Shown one piece after another: positions 1 through 7,893 of a DNA stretch of 64,000 nt; the first letter of the stretch is position 1, and each line of letters begins with the position of its first letter. A program made the translations under genes and the position numbers. The notes beneath the pieces are model-generated. The model was given only the letters and a program-made list of their open reading frames with translations. It was not told where the DNA came from and did not search any database. This stretch comes from Tahibacter harae (GTDB taxonomy: Bacteria; Pseudomonadota; Gammaproteobacteria; Xanthomonadales; Rhodanobacteraceae), in contig NZ_JANFQO010000026.1 in the NCBI RefSeq assembly GCF_024437735.1, positions 21,642 to 85,641 on the forward strand, written 5' to 3'.

Positions 1-254
1 GGTTGATTCACTGAGGCACAGCGCAGGCGAAGCACGCGCGACGCGATCGGCAAGATAGACCATTGGGTGCGCCGGGCCGGCTGCAACACGCGCAATGCAG
101 TTCCCGCGGCCGCGATGCTTTTGACAGACAAATACATCCAGCGGCCGGCGCGCTGCCGGCAGTCGCCGAATCGCGCGGCTGGGTGGCGGTGCCGCAGCTG
201 ACACTATCTTCGAATTTTTCTCCGGCGTCAGCCACTCGAACACAGGGGGCAGGA
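1..254. other. Window edge, no gene recognised
   Basis: I see no reading frame with recognisable protein content and no RNA gene here. The stretch leads into the ribosome-binding site of the disrupted gene that starts at about 255. Confidence 0.4.
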
Positions 255-720
255 ATGCCCTCTGCCGCAAACGCAGGTCCGATTGCGCCGGCGCGCAGCG
301 GCAGGATGTGCTGGATGCGCTGCGCGGTATCGCGCTGTTCGGCGTATTAGCTGGTGAACTTGCGCGACTTTCCGCTTTGCCGCCGGTTGCCGGCGGATGC
401 AGCCGCGCCGTGGCCTGTCCGGCGAAAGCGTGCTCGAAGTCACATTTTCACGGCAACGTGAAGGCGGCCCGCCTGTTCCCGCTGCTGTCCGGCGCCGGCT
501 TTGCCCTGCGGATGCCGCACGCCGGTGCCGATCCGGCCGCGGCCGGCGCGATGTGCGGCGCCCGTTGCTGCTACCGATCACTGGTCTGGCCCGCGTCCGC
601 CGTGGCGGAGCGACCTACTGCGTTATTACGCTGTGCCGGGATTGCTGCGGGTAGCGCCGGGAATTGTGAAGCCGCGCACACTCGCCGCGGCCGGTGTACT
701 GGTCGCCTGTGTACGCATCC
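255..720 (+). pseudogene. Disrupted DUF418 (YeiB-like) membrane protein gene
   Basis: Fragments of a DUF418 family membrane protein can be read in more than one frame. A Shine-Dalgarno-like purine run (ggggcagga) sits just before ATG 255, which opens a short peptide in one frame. From about 299 the family's N-terminal signature RQDVLDALRGIALFGVL appears in another frame, and in the same frame at about 468-515 LFPLLSGAGFALRM resembles the loop-helix that follows in the family. At about 603-650 the next segment, SDLLRYYAVPGLLRVAPG, is in the frame of the ATG again. At least two indels are needed to join these pieces. Intact members are about 350-420 residues long with many membrane helices, and the C-terminal half is absent here. 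The boundaries are approximate. A sequencing error could explain one shift but not the missing C-terminal half. Confidence 0.6.
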
Positions 721-775
721 GCAGTGGCGCGCGGCGCCGGCCGGCTGATGCGTCGCGCCGGCCCGGCATCGCGGT

Positions 776-1402
776 TCATTCCAGGACCAGGCTGGCCCAG
801 AAGCGCTGCAGCATGGCGACATCGGCCGGCTCGCGGTCGCGCTCCATCATGGTCACCACGAGGAAGCCGCCGCGCTCGTCGCCGATGGCGAGGATGTGCC
901 GGTCCCACGCCTCGTCGGCCGACTCGGTGCGGGCCAGCTTGCCGCGCAGCTGGCGGCCGTCGGCCAGCTTCTGGGTATCCGGGGTGATTTTGCGTTCATA
1001 GCCGGCGGCGACTTCCTCATCGGTCATTTCCTTGACCATGAGGTCGATCAGCGCGGTCGGATCCAGTCCGCTGTAGCGCTGCAGGATCACGCCGTTGCCG
1101 TTGGCCGAGACCAGCATGAGCTGGCGCACCTGCGCATTGATGTCGGTGGCCGAGGGCTGGATGGTAGCGGGATGGGCGAAGCTCAGGCCTTTTTCGCGGT
1201 AGACCTGCTCGGCCTTGCGCTCCAGCCGCACGGTGACGCGCTTGCCGTCGGCGAGCACGGCCTCGGCCGGCTGGTCCAGGTCCAGCTCCACGCGGCGCCC
1301 GTCCAGCTCCAGCACGTAGCCGCCGGCCAGGGCGGAGCCGCCGAAGAGAAGAACAGCCGCTGCTGCGGCGGCGCGGATCCGGTGCGGGAATGAAGGATGC
1401 AT
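776..1402 (-). CDS. Secreted or periplasmic protein of unknown function
   Basis: This 208-residue protein starts at ATG 1402 with a signal peptide: a basic n-region, an Ala/Leu/Val core and a likely cleavage after residues ALA-GG at about 27. The mature part begins with a short beta-rich segment (GGYVLELDGRRVELDLDQ) and continues with charged sequence and a conserved-looking C-terminal half (TALIDLMVKEMTDEEVAAGY; then GDERGGFLVVTMMER). No enzymatic motif, membrane helix or cysteine pair is visible. It is convergent with the DUF418 remnant and divergent from the PilZ gene at 1543. I do not recognise the family. It is called coding because of the signal peptide, the uninterrupted frame and the strong GC-rich third codon positions. 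Confidence 0.8.
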   Translation of the reverse strand: MHPSFPHRIRAAAAAAVLLFGGSALAGGYVLELDGRRVELDLDQPAEAVLADGKRVTVRLERKAEQVYREKGLSFAHPATIQPSATDINAQVRQLMLVSANGNGVILQRYSGLDPTALIDLMVKEMTDEEVAAGYERKITPDTQKLADGRQLRGKLARTESADEAWDRHILAIGDERGGFLVVTMMERDREPADVAMLQRFWASLVLE

Positions 1403-1542
1403 GGGCGTGCCTGCGCTGGGAGGTGGCTGCCGATTGTAGGCGCTCGGCTTGCCAATCGCGTGGCGGGCTTCTATCGTCGAAACAGCCCGTGACCGTCGCG
1501 CCGCCGCTGCAGGTCCCCTGAAACTACGGCCAAGGAGGCTGC

Positions 1543-1863
1543 ATGAGCTACGCCGAGAAACGTCGCCACCCGCGTCTGTCGGTATTTTCCGCCGCGATGC
1601 TGGTGCTGGACGACCAGGGCTATCTCAGCGAAGTGAAAGATCTCTCCCAGGGCGGCGCCCGCGTGGCGCTGCCGCGCAACTGGAACCTGCCGGTCGCCAC
1701 GGAATGCTTGCTGCTGCTGATCTTCGACCAGGAAACCGTGCTCGGCATCCGCGTGCGCGTAGTGCGCGTGGGCGTGGACGACCTGGGACTGGAGTTCAGC
1801 CCCGGCCAGGACGAACGCATCGCAGCGGTGCTGTACGAATCGCGTTTCATCGAGCACGAATAG
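1543..1863 (+). CDS. PilZ domain protein (c-di-GMP receptor)
   Basis: This 106-residue single PilZ domain protein is probably a cytoplasmic c-di-GMP receptor. Both binding motifs are present: R7-x3-R11 (RRHPR) near the N-terminus, and the D-x-S-x-x-G element in VKDLSQGGARV around residues 28-38. Beta-strands such as LGIRVRVVRVG fit the six-stranded barrel. The start ATG at 1543 has an excellent ribosome-binding site (aaggagg, about 5 bases upstream). It stands alone between a divergent secreted protein and a convergent DUF486 gene, so its partner is not evident. The diguanylate cyclase at 45724 in this window could supply the ligand, but that is only inference. Confidence 0.92.
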   Translation: MSYAEKRRHPRLSVFSAAMLVLDDQGYLSEVKDLSQGGARVALPRNWNLPVATECLLLLIFDQETVLGIRVRVVRVGVDDLGLEFSPGQDERIAAVLYESRFIEHE

Positions 1864-1996
1864 CGCGGAGCGCGCCGAAGCGTGAGCTGCGTCACATTTT
1901 GCAGCACATGGATCTTGAAATCAGGCCGCCGGCTTCAACGCCGCTCGGCGCGGCGTCCGCCATGCCGCGGGGCAACCGCGCGGAACCTCGTCCGCG

Positions 1997-2344
1997 CTAG
2001 AGCTTGTCGCGGAACATGAAATACGCCGCGCCCAGCATGCACAGGCCGGCCCAGACGTAGTCGGTCTTCAGCGGTTCCTTCAAATAGAAGATCGCGAAGG
2101 GCACGAACACCGCCAGGGTGATGATCTCCTGCATGATCTTGAGCTGGCCCACGCTGAGCGCGGTATAGCCGATGCGGTTGGCCGGCACCTGCAGCAGGTA
2201 TTCGAACAGGGCGATGCCCCAGCTCGCCAGCGCGGCGACGATCCAGGGCTTGCTGTTGAGTTCCTTGAGGTGGGCGTACCAGGCGAAGGTCATGAACACA
2301 TTGCTCAGGACCAGCAGGGCGACACTGCTCAGTATGGGATGCAT
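1997..2344 (-). CDS. DUF486 family small membrane protein (DMT-like)
   Basis: A 115-residue inner-membrane protein with four predicted helices. It matches the DUF486 family, which resembles half of a drug/metabolite transporter. Recognisable segments are NVFMTFAWYAHLK near the N-terminus, FEYLLQVPANRIGY in the middle and AIFYLKEPLKTDYVWAGLCM near the C-terminus. Length and motif order are normal. No substrate is known for the family. It lies 47 bases downstream of the DUF962 gene on the same strand and may be cotranscribed with it. Confidence 0.9.
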   Translation of the reverse strand: MHPILSSVALLVLSNVFMTFAWYAHLKELNSKPWIVAALASWGIALFEYLLQVPANRIGYTALSVGQLKIMQEIITLAVFVPFAIFYLKEPLKTDYVWAGLCMLGAAYFMFRDKL

Positions 2345-2391
2345 GGCGGTAGGGCCGGAAAAGGTCGGGCCCGATTATGCCGCCGGCCGGT

Positions 2392-2697
2392 TCAGAAACG
2401 GATGCGGCCGGTGAGCATGTCGCGGAACATCACCCAGTCGCCGGCGAAACTGTAGAACGGATGGCGGAAGGTGGCCGGGCGGTTCTTCTCGAAGAAGAAA
2501 TGCCCGATCCAGGCGCAGGCGTAGCCGCTCAGCAGCGCGCCCAGCAGCCACCAGGCATTGGTCTGCACCACGGCCAGCGCCAGGCAGGCCAGGGCCAGCG
2601 TGCTGCCCAGATAGTGCAGGCGCCGGCACACCACATTGCTGTGCTCGCCGAGGTAATACGGGTAGAACTCGCGGAAGCTGGTGAAAGGCTGGGACAT
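2392..2697 (-). CDS. DUF962 / Mpo1-like membrane protein
   Basis: A 101-residue membrane protein of the DUF962 (Mpo1/YGL010w-like) family. The yeast member is an Fe(II)-dependent dioxygenase acting on 2-hydroxy fatty acids. Visible hallmarks are SFREFYPYYLGEHSNVVCRRLHYLG at the N-terminus (residues 7-31), two hydrophobic segments, and the histidine-containing block WIGHFFFEKNRPATF, whose equivalents bind metal in characterised members. ATG 2697 was chosen because the family always begins just before this FxEFYPYYL block. The frame extends upstream to 2853 but that part is Arg/Gly-rich and unlike the family. The enzymatic role in bacteria is inferred, not shown. Confidence 0.9.
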   Translation of the reverse strand: MSQPFTSFREFYPYYLGEHSNVVCRRLHYLGSTLALACLALAVVQTNAWWLLGALLSGYACAWIGHFFFEKNRPATFRHPFYSFAGDWVMFRDMLTGRIRF

Positions 2698-2846
2698 GCG
2701 GCGGCGCTCCAGTAGAGCCGGCGGCGGCGGAGACGGCTGAACGCCGCGGCAACGGAACGATAGCGCCAACGCCGCGCCGTCGCCAGACGTCAACGCCCGG
2801 CCGCCGCGGCCGTTGTGACAGGGGCAACCCCAGCCCGGAGCCTTCC

Positions 2847-3290
2847 ATGTCACGCCTGATCCTCGCCACCGCCGCCACTGCCCTGCTCACCCTCGCCGGC
2901 GCCGCCTTCGTCGCCGTTCCCGCCGCCCGGGCGGCCGCGCCGAACAGCGCCGCACCCGCGGCAATCCAGACAAATACCGGCACCGACGACACGCCGGCCC
3001 GGCCGCACCGCGGTCCGCGCGGCCAGCGCGGCGCCTGGATGAACACGCCGGTGGGCGCGACCCTGCGCAATCTGCGCGAACTGGAACGTCTCTACCTGCT
3101 CGACGGCCGCGCCCAGGAAATCCCCGCGCTGTACCGCGACGTGCTCGCACGCACGCAGAATCCGGCGGTGCGCGAATTCGCCTTCCGCCGCATCGCGCGC
3201 AACGAACTCAAGCCGGGCGACGCGGACAAGGCCATCGCCACGCTGCGGCAAAGCCTGGAGGAGAACCTGCAGCGTCTGCCGCAGCAGTAA
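2847..3290 (+). CDS. Secreted helical protein of unknown function
   Basis: A 147-residue exported protein. Residues 1-29 form a signal peptide (hydrophobic LILATAATALLTLAGAA, likely cleavage after ARA). A low-complexity Ala/Pro/Thr and Arg/Gly segment follows (about 30-63), then a compact helical domain (about 65-147) with charged, regularly spaced Leu/Arg residues, as in LRNLRELERLYLLDGRAQEI. The helical part could be a TPR-like pair (ALYRDVLARTQNPAVREFAF; AIATLRQSLEENLQRL). Start ATG 2847 has GGAG 8 bases upstream. No family is recognised. A terminator hairpin follows at 3500. Confidence 0.8.
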   Translation: MSRLILATAATALLTLAGAAFVAVPAARAAAPNSAAPAAIQTNTGTDDTPARPHRGPRGQRGAWMNTPVGATLRNLRELERLYLLDGRAQEIPALYRDVLARTQNPAVREFAFRRIARNELKPGDADKAIATLRQSLEENLQRLPQQ

Positions 3291-3463
3291 GCGCACGCGA
3301 CTGCGCAGCCGCAGGCACGCCGGCGCGGCGGCAACAGCTGCAACAGCGCCGGCGCAGCGCGCCGCCGAATTGCGCGCCCTTGCATAGTCCGGCACTGCAA
3401 CCCCGGCGGCGCCTGCCGCATCTTAGTAACCGGAAGGCGCGTCTCCTCATACCTTCCACCCCC

Positions 3464-3527
3464 GCGCCACGCCGCCCCCATCGGCGTGGCGCAGCCAGGG
3501 CGGGCGCTGCGGCGCCCGCTCTTTTTT
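3464..3527 (+). terminator. Tandem hairpins ending in an intrinsic terminator
   Basis: Two perfect hairpins in tandem: an 11-bp stem (gcgccacgccg / cggcgtggcgc, 3464-3492) and an 8-bp stem with a 4-base loop (gcgggcgc / gcgcccgc, 3500-3519) followed by TC and six T's (3522-3527). The second has the form of a rho-independent terminator for + strand transcription, most likely for the gene ending at 3290, about 210 bases upstream. The rest of 3291-3788 shows no recognisable gene. Confidence 0.75.
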
Positions 3528-3788
3528 CTTGTGGATTGATCCACTTTGATACCGCCAGCGCGGCGCGTTGCGGCGAGCGATCCGCTGTGCCGTCGCAGTC
3601 GCGCTTTTCCCGGCCGCAAACCGCATCCTGTCCTGCGCGGAATACGGCGCGGCAGCAGGGCGAATCCAGCCACTACGTTCGCGCTGTCGCAAATTGCCGG
3701 TGCCGATGAGGCCGTGGCACAGCGCCGCGTCCGGCGGCTGTGAATGGCACCAGGCGTAGCGCGCTTGCAGAGCGCGCTGCGGAAGATC

Positions 3789-4589
3789 TCACTCCGCCAT
3801 CGGCGGAGCAGCGCGTTCCTCGGCCTTGGCTGCATCCCAGAGCCTGTCCTGCGCGGCGAGATCCAGCGCGGCCAGGCCGCCCTCGCCGGCCAGCTGCTCC
3901 ATGCGGCGGAAGCGGCGCTCGAACTTGGCATTGGCGCCGCGCAGCGCGGCGGACACGTCGACCTTGGCATGCCGCGCCAGGTTCACGCAGACGAACAGCA
4001 GGTCGCCGATCTCGTCGCTGAGGCGTGCGGGATCGCCGCCGGCGAATTCGGCACGCACCTCATCGAGTTCCTCGTGCAGCTTGTCGAACACCGGCGCCGC
4101 GTCGGGCCAGTCGAAGCCGACCGCCGCCGCGCGCTTCTGCAGTTTCAGCGCGCGCTGCCATTCCGGCAGGCCGCGCGAGATGCCAGCCAGGGCGCTGCGA
4201 TCGGCCTCGCCGCGGGCGCTGCGTTCGGCGCGCTTGTGCTCTTCCCAGGCGACGGTCTGCGCTTGGGCATCGGCCACCGCGCTGCCGCCGAAGACGTGCG
4301 GGTGACGCCGCAGCATCTTGCCGCAGATCGCCTCCACCACGTCGGCGAAGCCGAAATGCCCGGCTTCCTGCGCCATCTGCGCATGGAATACGACCTGGAA
4401 CAGCAGGTCGCCCAGTTCGTCGCACAGCGCCGGCATGTCGTTGCGGTCGATGGCGTCGGCGACTTCGTAGGATTCCTCGATCGTATACGGCGCGATCGAG
4501 GCGAAATCCTGTTCCAGATCCCAGGGACAACCGCCCTGCGGATTGCGCAGGGCGGCCATGATGCGCAGCAGCTCGGCTATGTCGGCCAT
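3789..4589 (-). CDS. mazG: Nucleoside triphosphate pyrophosphohydrolase MazG
   Basis: A 266-residue MazG protein that hydrolyses (d)NTPs to the monophosphate and pyrophosphate and cleans damaged nucleotides from the pool. Two MazG repeats are visible. The N-terminal one contains GGCPWDLEQDF and EESYEVADAIDR, then CDELGDLLFQVVFHAQMA. The C-terminal one contains ELDEVRAEF, then SDEIGDLLFVCVNLARH. Both keep the acidic E-x-x-E and D residues that bind magnesium in the family. Length equals that of E. coli MazG (263 residues). It is the last gene of the nudE-cysQ-mazG cluster, 18 bases downstream of cysQ, so all three are probably cotranscribed as a nucleotide house-cleaning operon. Confidence 0.97.
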   Translation of the reverse strand: MADIAELLRIMAALRNPQGGCPWDLEQDFASIAPYTIEESYEVADAIDRNDMPALCDELGDLLFQVVFHAQMAQEAGHFGFADVVEAICGKMLRRHPHVFGGSAVADAQAQTVAWEEHKRAERSARGEADRSALAGISRGLPEWQRALKLQKRAAAVGFDWPDAAPVFDKLHEELDEVRAEFAGGDPARLSDEIGDLLFVCVNLARHAKVDVSAALRGANAKFERRFRRMEQLAGEGGLAALDLAAQDRLWDAAKAEERAAPPMAE

Positions 4590-4607
4590 GCGGATTCCGG
4601 CGGAGGT

Positions 4608-5411
4608 TCAGGCGAACAGTCGCGCCCAGTCGGTGGACGGATCGCCGTAGGCGATGAAATCGCCGTTGAGAAGGGATTCGCGCGCATTGCAGCGCAGCGG
4701 GTTGCCGGCGAAATCGATCACGCCGCCGCCGGCCTGTTCGAGCACGCACTGGGCGGCGGCCGTGTCCCATTCCGAGGTCGGCCCCAGGCGCAGGTAGAGG
4801 TCGGCCTGACCTTCGGCGATGCGGCAGAATTTCAGCGACGAGCCCAGCGGCAGCTTTTCGTAGTCGCCGGTGCGCGCCAGCAATTCGGCCTCGCGCTCGC
4901 TGCCGTGGGAGCGGCTGCCGGGCACCCGCAGCGGCGTCGCGCGCGGCCGCGTGCGCAGGCGGCGCGGCTCGGCCGCGGCGCCGGTCTGGCCGAAGGCGCC
5001 GCCGCCCTGCCAGCCGAACCACAATTCGCCTGTGACCGGTGCCTGCACCACGCCCAGCACCGGGCGCTGCTGTTCGATCAGGGCGATGTTGACGGTGAAT
5101 TCGCCGTTGCGCTTGACGAACTCGCGCGTGCCGTCCAGCGGATCGACCAGCCAGTAGCGGGTCCAGCGCGCGCGTTCCAGATACGGGATCTCGGCCGATT
5201 CCTCGGAAAGTATCGGCAGCTGCGGCGTCAGCCGCGACAGGCCGGCCAGGATCACCCGGTGCGAGGCGATGTCGGCCGCGGTCAGCGGCGAGCGGTCTTC
5301 CTTGTGCTCGACGGCGAAATCGCTGTCGTAGACCTCAAGTATCGCCGTCCCGGCCTGCTGCGCCAGCGCGCATACGTCCAGGCACAGGGTTTCCAGATCG
5401 GGCAGGCTCAT
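4608..5411 (-). CDS. cysQ: 3'(2'),5'-bisphosphate nucleotidase CysQ
   Basis: A 267-residue inositol-monophosphatase-fold phosphatase. CysQ converts 3'-phosphoadenosine 5'-phosphate (PAP), the by-product of sulfate activation, to AMP and phosphate. The metal-binding motifs are present: EESAE (about residue 66), WLVDPLDGTREFVKR (about 86-100) and the C-terminal WDTAAAQCVLEQAGG. The start ATG overlaps the stop of nudE by four bases (5408-5411), indicating translational coupling. Length matches the family (about 250-270). The operon context links PAP removal with other nucleotide-hydrolysing enzymes. Confidence 0.96.
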   Translation of the reverse strand: MSLPDLETLCLDVCALAQQAGTAILEVYDSDFAVEHKEDRSPLTAADIASHRVILAGLSRLTPQLPILSEESAEIPYLERARWTRYWLVDPLDGTREFVKRNGEFTVNIALIEQQRPVLGVVQAPVTGELWFGWQGGGAFGQTGAAAEPRRLRTRPRATPLRVPGSRSHGSEREAELLARTGDYEKLPLGSSLKFCRIAEGQADLYLRLGPTSEWDTAAAQCVLEQAGGGVIDFAGNPLRCNARESLLNGDFIAYGDPSTDWARLFA

Positions 5412-5968
5412 GCGCCGGGCCTGAAGCGGCCGGCGAGGTATTCGCGCGCGATGAACAGGGCGGCGATGGAACGGCCTTCGCTGACTTCCTCATGCCCGAG
5501 CAATTTGTGCAATTCGGACAATTTCCACGGAATCACTTCCAGTTCCTCCGGCTCGTCGCCCTGCAGCCGCTCCGGATACAGCTCCTGCGCCAGCACCACG
5601 TGGGTCATGCTGGTCATGTAGGCCGGCGACAGCGACAAGGTGGTGAGTATGCGCAGATGGCGCGCGCCAAAGCCGACTTCTTCCTTGAGTTCGCGGTTGG
5701 CGCCCTGCTCCACGGTCTCGTCGCGATCCAGGCGGCCCTTGGGCAGGCCCAGTTCGTAGCGGTCCACGCCGACGCCGTATTCGCGCACCAGCAGCACGGT
5801 GTCGTCGTCCTGCATGGGTACGATGATGACGGCGCCCAGACCCGAGCCCTTGAGACGCTCGTAGGTGCGGCGCTGGCCATTGGAGAATTCCAGGTCGACT
5901 TCCTCTACGTGCAGGAAACCACTGGTGTCGGCGGTGCGGGTGGCGTGGATCTTGGGGCGTTCGCGCAT
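5408..5968 (-). CDS. nudE: ADP compounds hydrolase NudE (Nudix)
   Basis: A 186-residue Nudix hydrolase that cleaves ADP-ribose, NADH and Ap3A-type compounds in the cytoplasm. The Nudix box G-x5-E-x7-REU-x-EE-x-GU is complete in GRLDRDETVEQGANRELKEE followed by VGF. An upstream beta-rich domain (EVDLEFSNGQRRTYERLKG) and downstream HVVLAQELYPERL fit NudE. It is first in the nudE-cysQ-mazG operon and starts at ATG 5968. The upstream region is shared with the divergent LuxR gene at 6369. Confidence 0.95.
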   Translation of the reverse strand: MRERPKIHATRTADTSGFLHVEEVDLEFSNGQRRTYERLKGSGLGAVIIVPMQDDDTVLLVREYGVGVDRYELGLPKGRLDRDETVEQGANRELKEEVGFGARHLRILTTLSLSPAYMTSMTHVVLAQELYPERLQGDEPEELEVIPWKLSELHKLLGHEEVSEGRSIAALFIAREYLAGRFRPGA

Positions 5969-6368
5969 GGCCCGATTCTACGCAGAGTCGGTGCAGCTGC
6001 GTAGACAATAAGCCCCCGCGCCGCCCGTTCCTCGCGTGCGAGCGGCGCATGCCGCAAGCGGGAACAGGCGGCGCGGGCTGCCGGCTTCAGCGCATGTGAG
6101 GCCGCGCACGCCCCGGGCCAGAAGGTTTTCCCCGATTGCCGCGGCGGCGGCAGCGGCCGATGCTGGGCCCGACGGCGGCCGGCACCCATTCCCCTGCAAG
6201 GGCCGCCGTCACCCGCGGCGGCGGCGCAGGGAAGCGTCCCGCGGCGGCCTGGTTTTCGTGATGCAGTCCGCGATTCGCCGATCGCGTACCGCAGCGGCTG
6301 GGAGAACCGCCGCTGCGGCGACAGCCTACCTGCGTGCGGCGTCTCCACCGCCGCAGGCCAGTCCCTGC
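5969..6368. other. Intergenic region between nudE and the first LuxR-type gene
   Basis: About 400 bases between divergent genes. The frame of the downstream regulator stays open through most of it, with an alternative ATG at 6261, but the encoded Arg/Ala-rich peptide has no family resemblance. I see no clear sigma-70 promoter, hairpin terminator or RNA gene. Confidence 0.4.
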
Positions 6369-7493
6369 ATGACCGCTGTTTCCGACCCCGCCGCCCTGCT
6401 GCCCGTGATCGACCGCATCTATGCGGCGGCGGCGCGCGAGGTGCCGCTGGATGAAGCCTTCCAGGCCTTCGCCGAACTGATGGGCGACTTCGTCGCCGCC
6501 CTGTTCGTGCACGACCCCGTGCCCGGCGGCGCAGTGATGGAGAGCGCCGCCGGCCTGGACCGCCACTGGCCGGGCGAATACAACCGGCGCTGGAGCAGCC
6601 GCACCCCGCTGCTGCAGCGCGGCCTGGGCGAACTGATGGCCGGGCGCATCGTCAGCTCCGAGGACATCATGCCCTGGGACGAGCTGGTCGAAACCGACTA
6701 CTACCGCGAGTTCTATGCCCCGCTGGGCTGCCGCTACAGCCTGGGCGTCCTGGTCGCCGGCGACGGCCGCCGCTACGCCTCCCTGGTCACCGCGCGCGGC
6801 GAACGCGCCGGCCCTTACCAGGCGCGCCACCGCGCGCTGATCGCGGCAGTGCGCAGCCATCTGGGCCGCGCCCTGCACATGCTGGAGTTCTTCGAGGGCG
6901 CCACGCTCAGCCTGGACCTGTTCCGCCAGGCCATGGACCAGCTGCCGTTCCCTGTGCTGCTGCTGGACGACCAGCGCCGCGTCGTCTACGCCAACCAGCG
7001 CGCCGCAGCGCGGCTGCAGCAAGGCGACGGTATCGTGGAAAGCCGCGGCCGCCTCAGCGCCAGCGGCGCCGAGCGCGACAGCTTCGAGCAGGGCTGGAAC
7101 CAGCTGGTGCAGGACGCGCTGGCCGCCGAAGGCCGCTTCCGCATCCGCGGCAGCGGCGATCCGGTTCCGCTGCGGCTGGAAGCGACCCGCATCGGCGTGA
7201 GCGGCGCGACCGCGGCCGGCGGCCGCCTGTGGCTGCTGCGCCTGTGCGAGGGCACCTTTTCCCGGCGCCAGCTCGCCCTGGACTGGCGCACACGCTTCGG
7301 CCTGACCGGCTCGGAATGCCGCGTCGGCACCGCCCTGCTCGAACACGGCGATGCGGTCTCGGTCGCTGCCGCCCTGGGCATGGCCGAAAACACCGTGCGC
7401 GCCCACCTCAAGAACATGTTCGCCAAGACCGCCACGCGCAGCCAGGCGGCGCTGGTGCTGCGGCTGGCAATGGAGGGGCGGCTGGTGGATTGA
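6369..7493 (+). CDS. LuxR-family transcriptional regulator with PAS-like sensor
   Basis: A 374-residue regulator with a long N-terminal sensory region (about 1-180), a PAS-like segment (LLLDDQRRVVYANQRAAARL, about 200-220) and a C-terminal LuxR/GerE helix-turn-helix (LTGSECRVGTALLEHGDAVS, then AAALGMAENTVRAHLKNMFA, about 310-360). The layout and several motifs parallel the regulator at 21114, suggesting paralogues. No autoinducer-binding or receiver domain is recognised. ATG 6369 was chosen because the preceding in-frame sequence is low-complexity; an upstream ATG at 6261 cannot be excluded. The gene converges on the giant secreted protein gene, with 400 bases between them. Confidence 0.85.
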   Translation: MTAVSDPAALLPVIDRIYAAAAREVPLDEAFQAFAELMGDFVAALFVHDPVPGGAVMESAAGLDRHWPGEYNRRWSSRTPLLQRGLGELMAGRIVSSEDIMPWDELVETDYYREFYAPLGCRYSLGVLVAGDGRRYASLVTARGERAGPYQARHRALIAAVRSHLGRALHMLEFFEGATLSLDLFRQAMDQLPFPVLLLDDQRRVVYANQRAAARLQQGDGIVESRGRLSASGAERDSFEQGWNQLVQDALAAEGRFRIRGSGDPVPLRLEATRIGVSGATAAGGRLWLLRLCEGTFSRRQLALDWRTRFGLTGSECRVGTALLEHGDAVSVAAALGMAENTVRAHLKNMFAKTATRSQAALVLRLAMEGRLVD

Positions 7494-7766
7494 GTCCGCC
7501 GCGCGGATCGCCCGCGCCTGGAGCCCCGCGTGCGCGATGCGGAACCAGGATCAGTGGCGCGGAATCGTGGAAAGTCCGGAACGTCGCGTACGCGACGGGA
7601 AGTGCAGCGCCCGACGCCGGTGCAGCGATGGCGGCCCGCGCCCGTCCTCCTGTCCAGCGCCGCCATGGAGTGACAGCTGCGCGCGCAGTGCCGCGGATAC
7701 CGGCGGCCTTTCCGCACACGTGCCGCGCCACACCGCTGCGCGGTCGCCGGTGTTGGGTGAAGAACC

Positions 7767-7793
7767 AAAAAAAAGCCCGGCACAAGGCCGGGC
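7767..7793 (-). terminator. Intrinsic terminator of the giant secreted protein gene
   Basis: On the minus strand a perfect 7-bp GC stem (gcccggc / gccgggc) with a 5-base loop is followed by eight T's (complement of 7767-7774). It lies about 100 bases beyond the stop codon at 7894, well placed to end transcription of the 13-kb gene. The rest of 7494-7893 holds no gene that I can support. Confidence 0.85.
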
Positions 7794-7893
7794 CAGAGCC
7801 ATCCTGGCATCCTCTGACGAGGCTCCCTTGATGGCGCATCCTTGCGCCCTCCGCACGCGTTGCGACAGCCGCAGGCGCGGCCGCCGCACAGGC

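Noticed and set aside
2698..2853. A longer N-terminus for the DUF962 protein
   Set aside because: The extra 52 residues are Arg/Gly/Pro-rich, overlap the divergent gene's start region and are absent from the family.
3744..5621. A 625-codon plus-strand frame across mazG and cysQ
   Set aside because: It spans two well-identified minus-strand enzymes and has no domain content.
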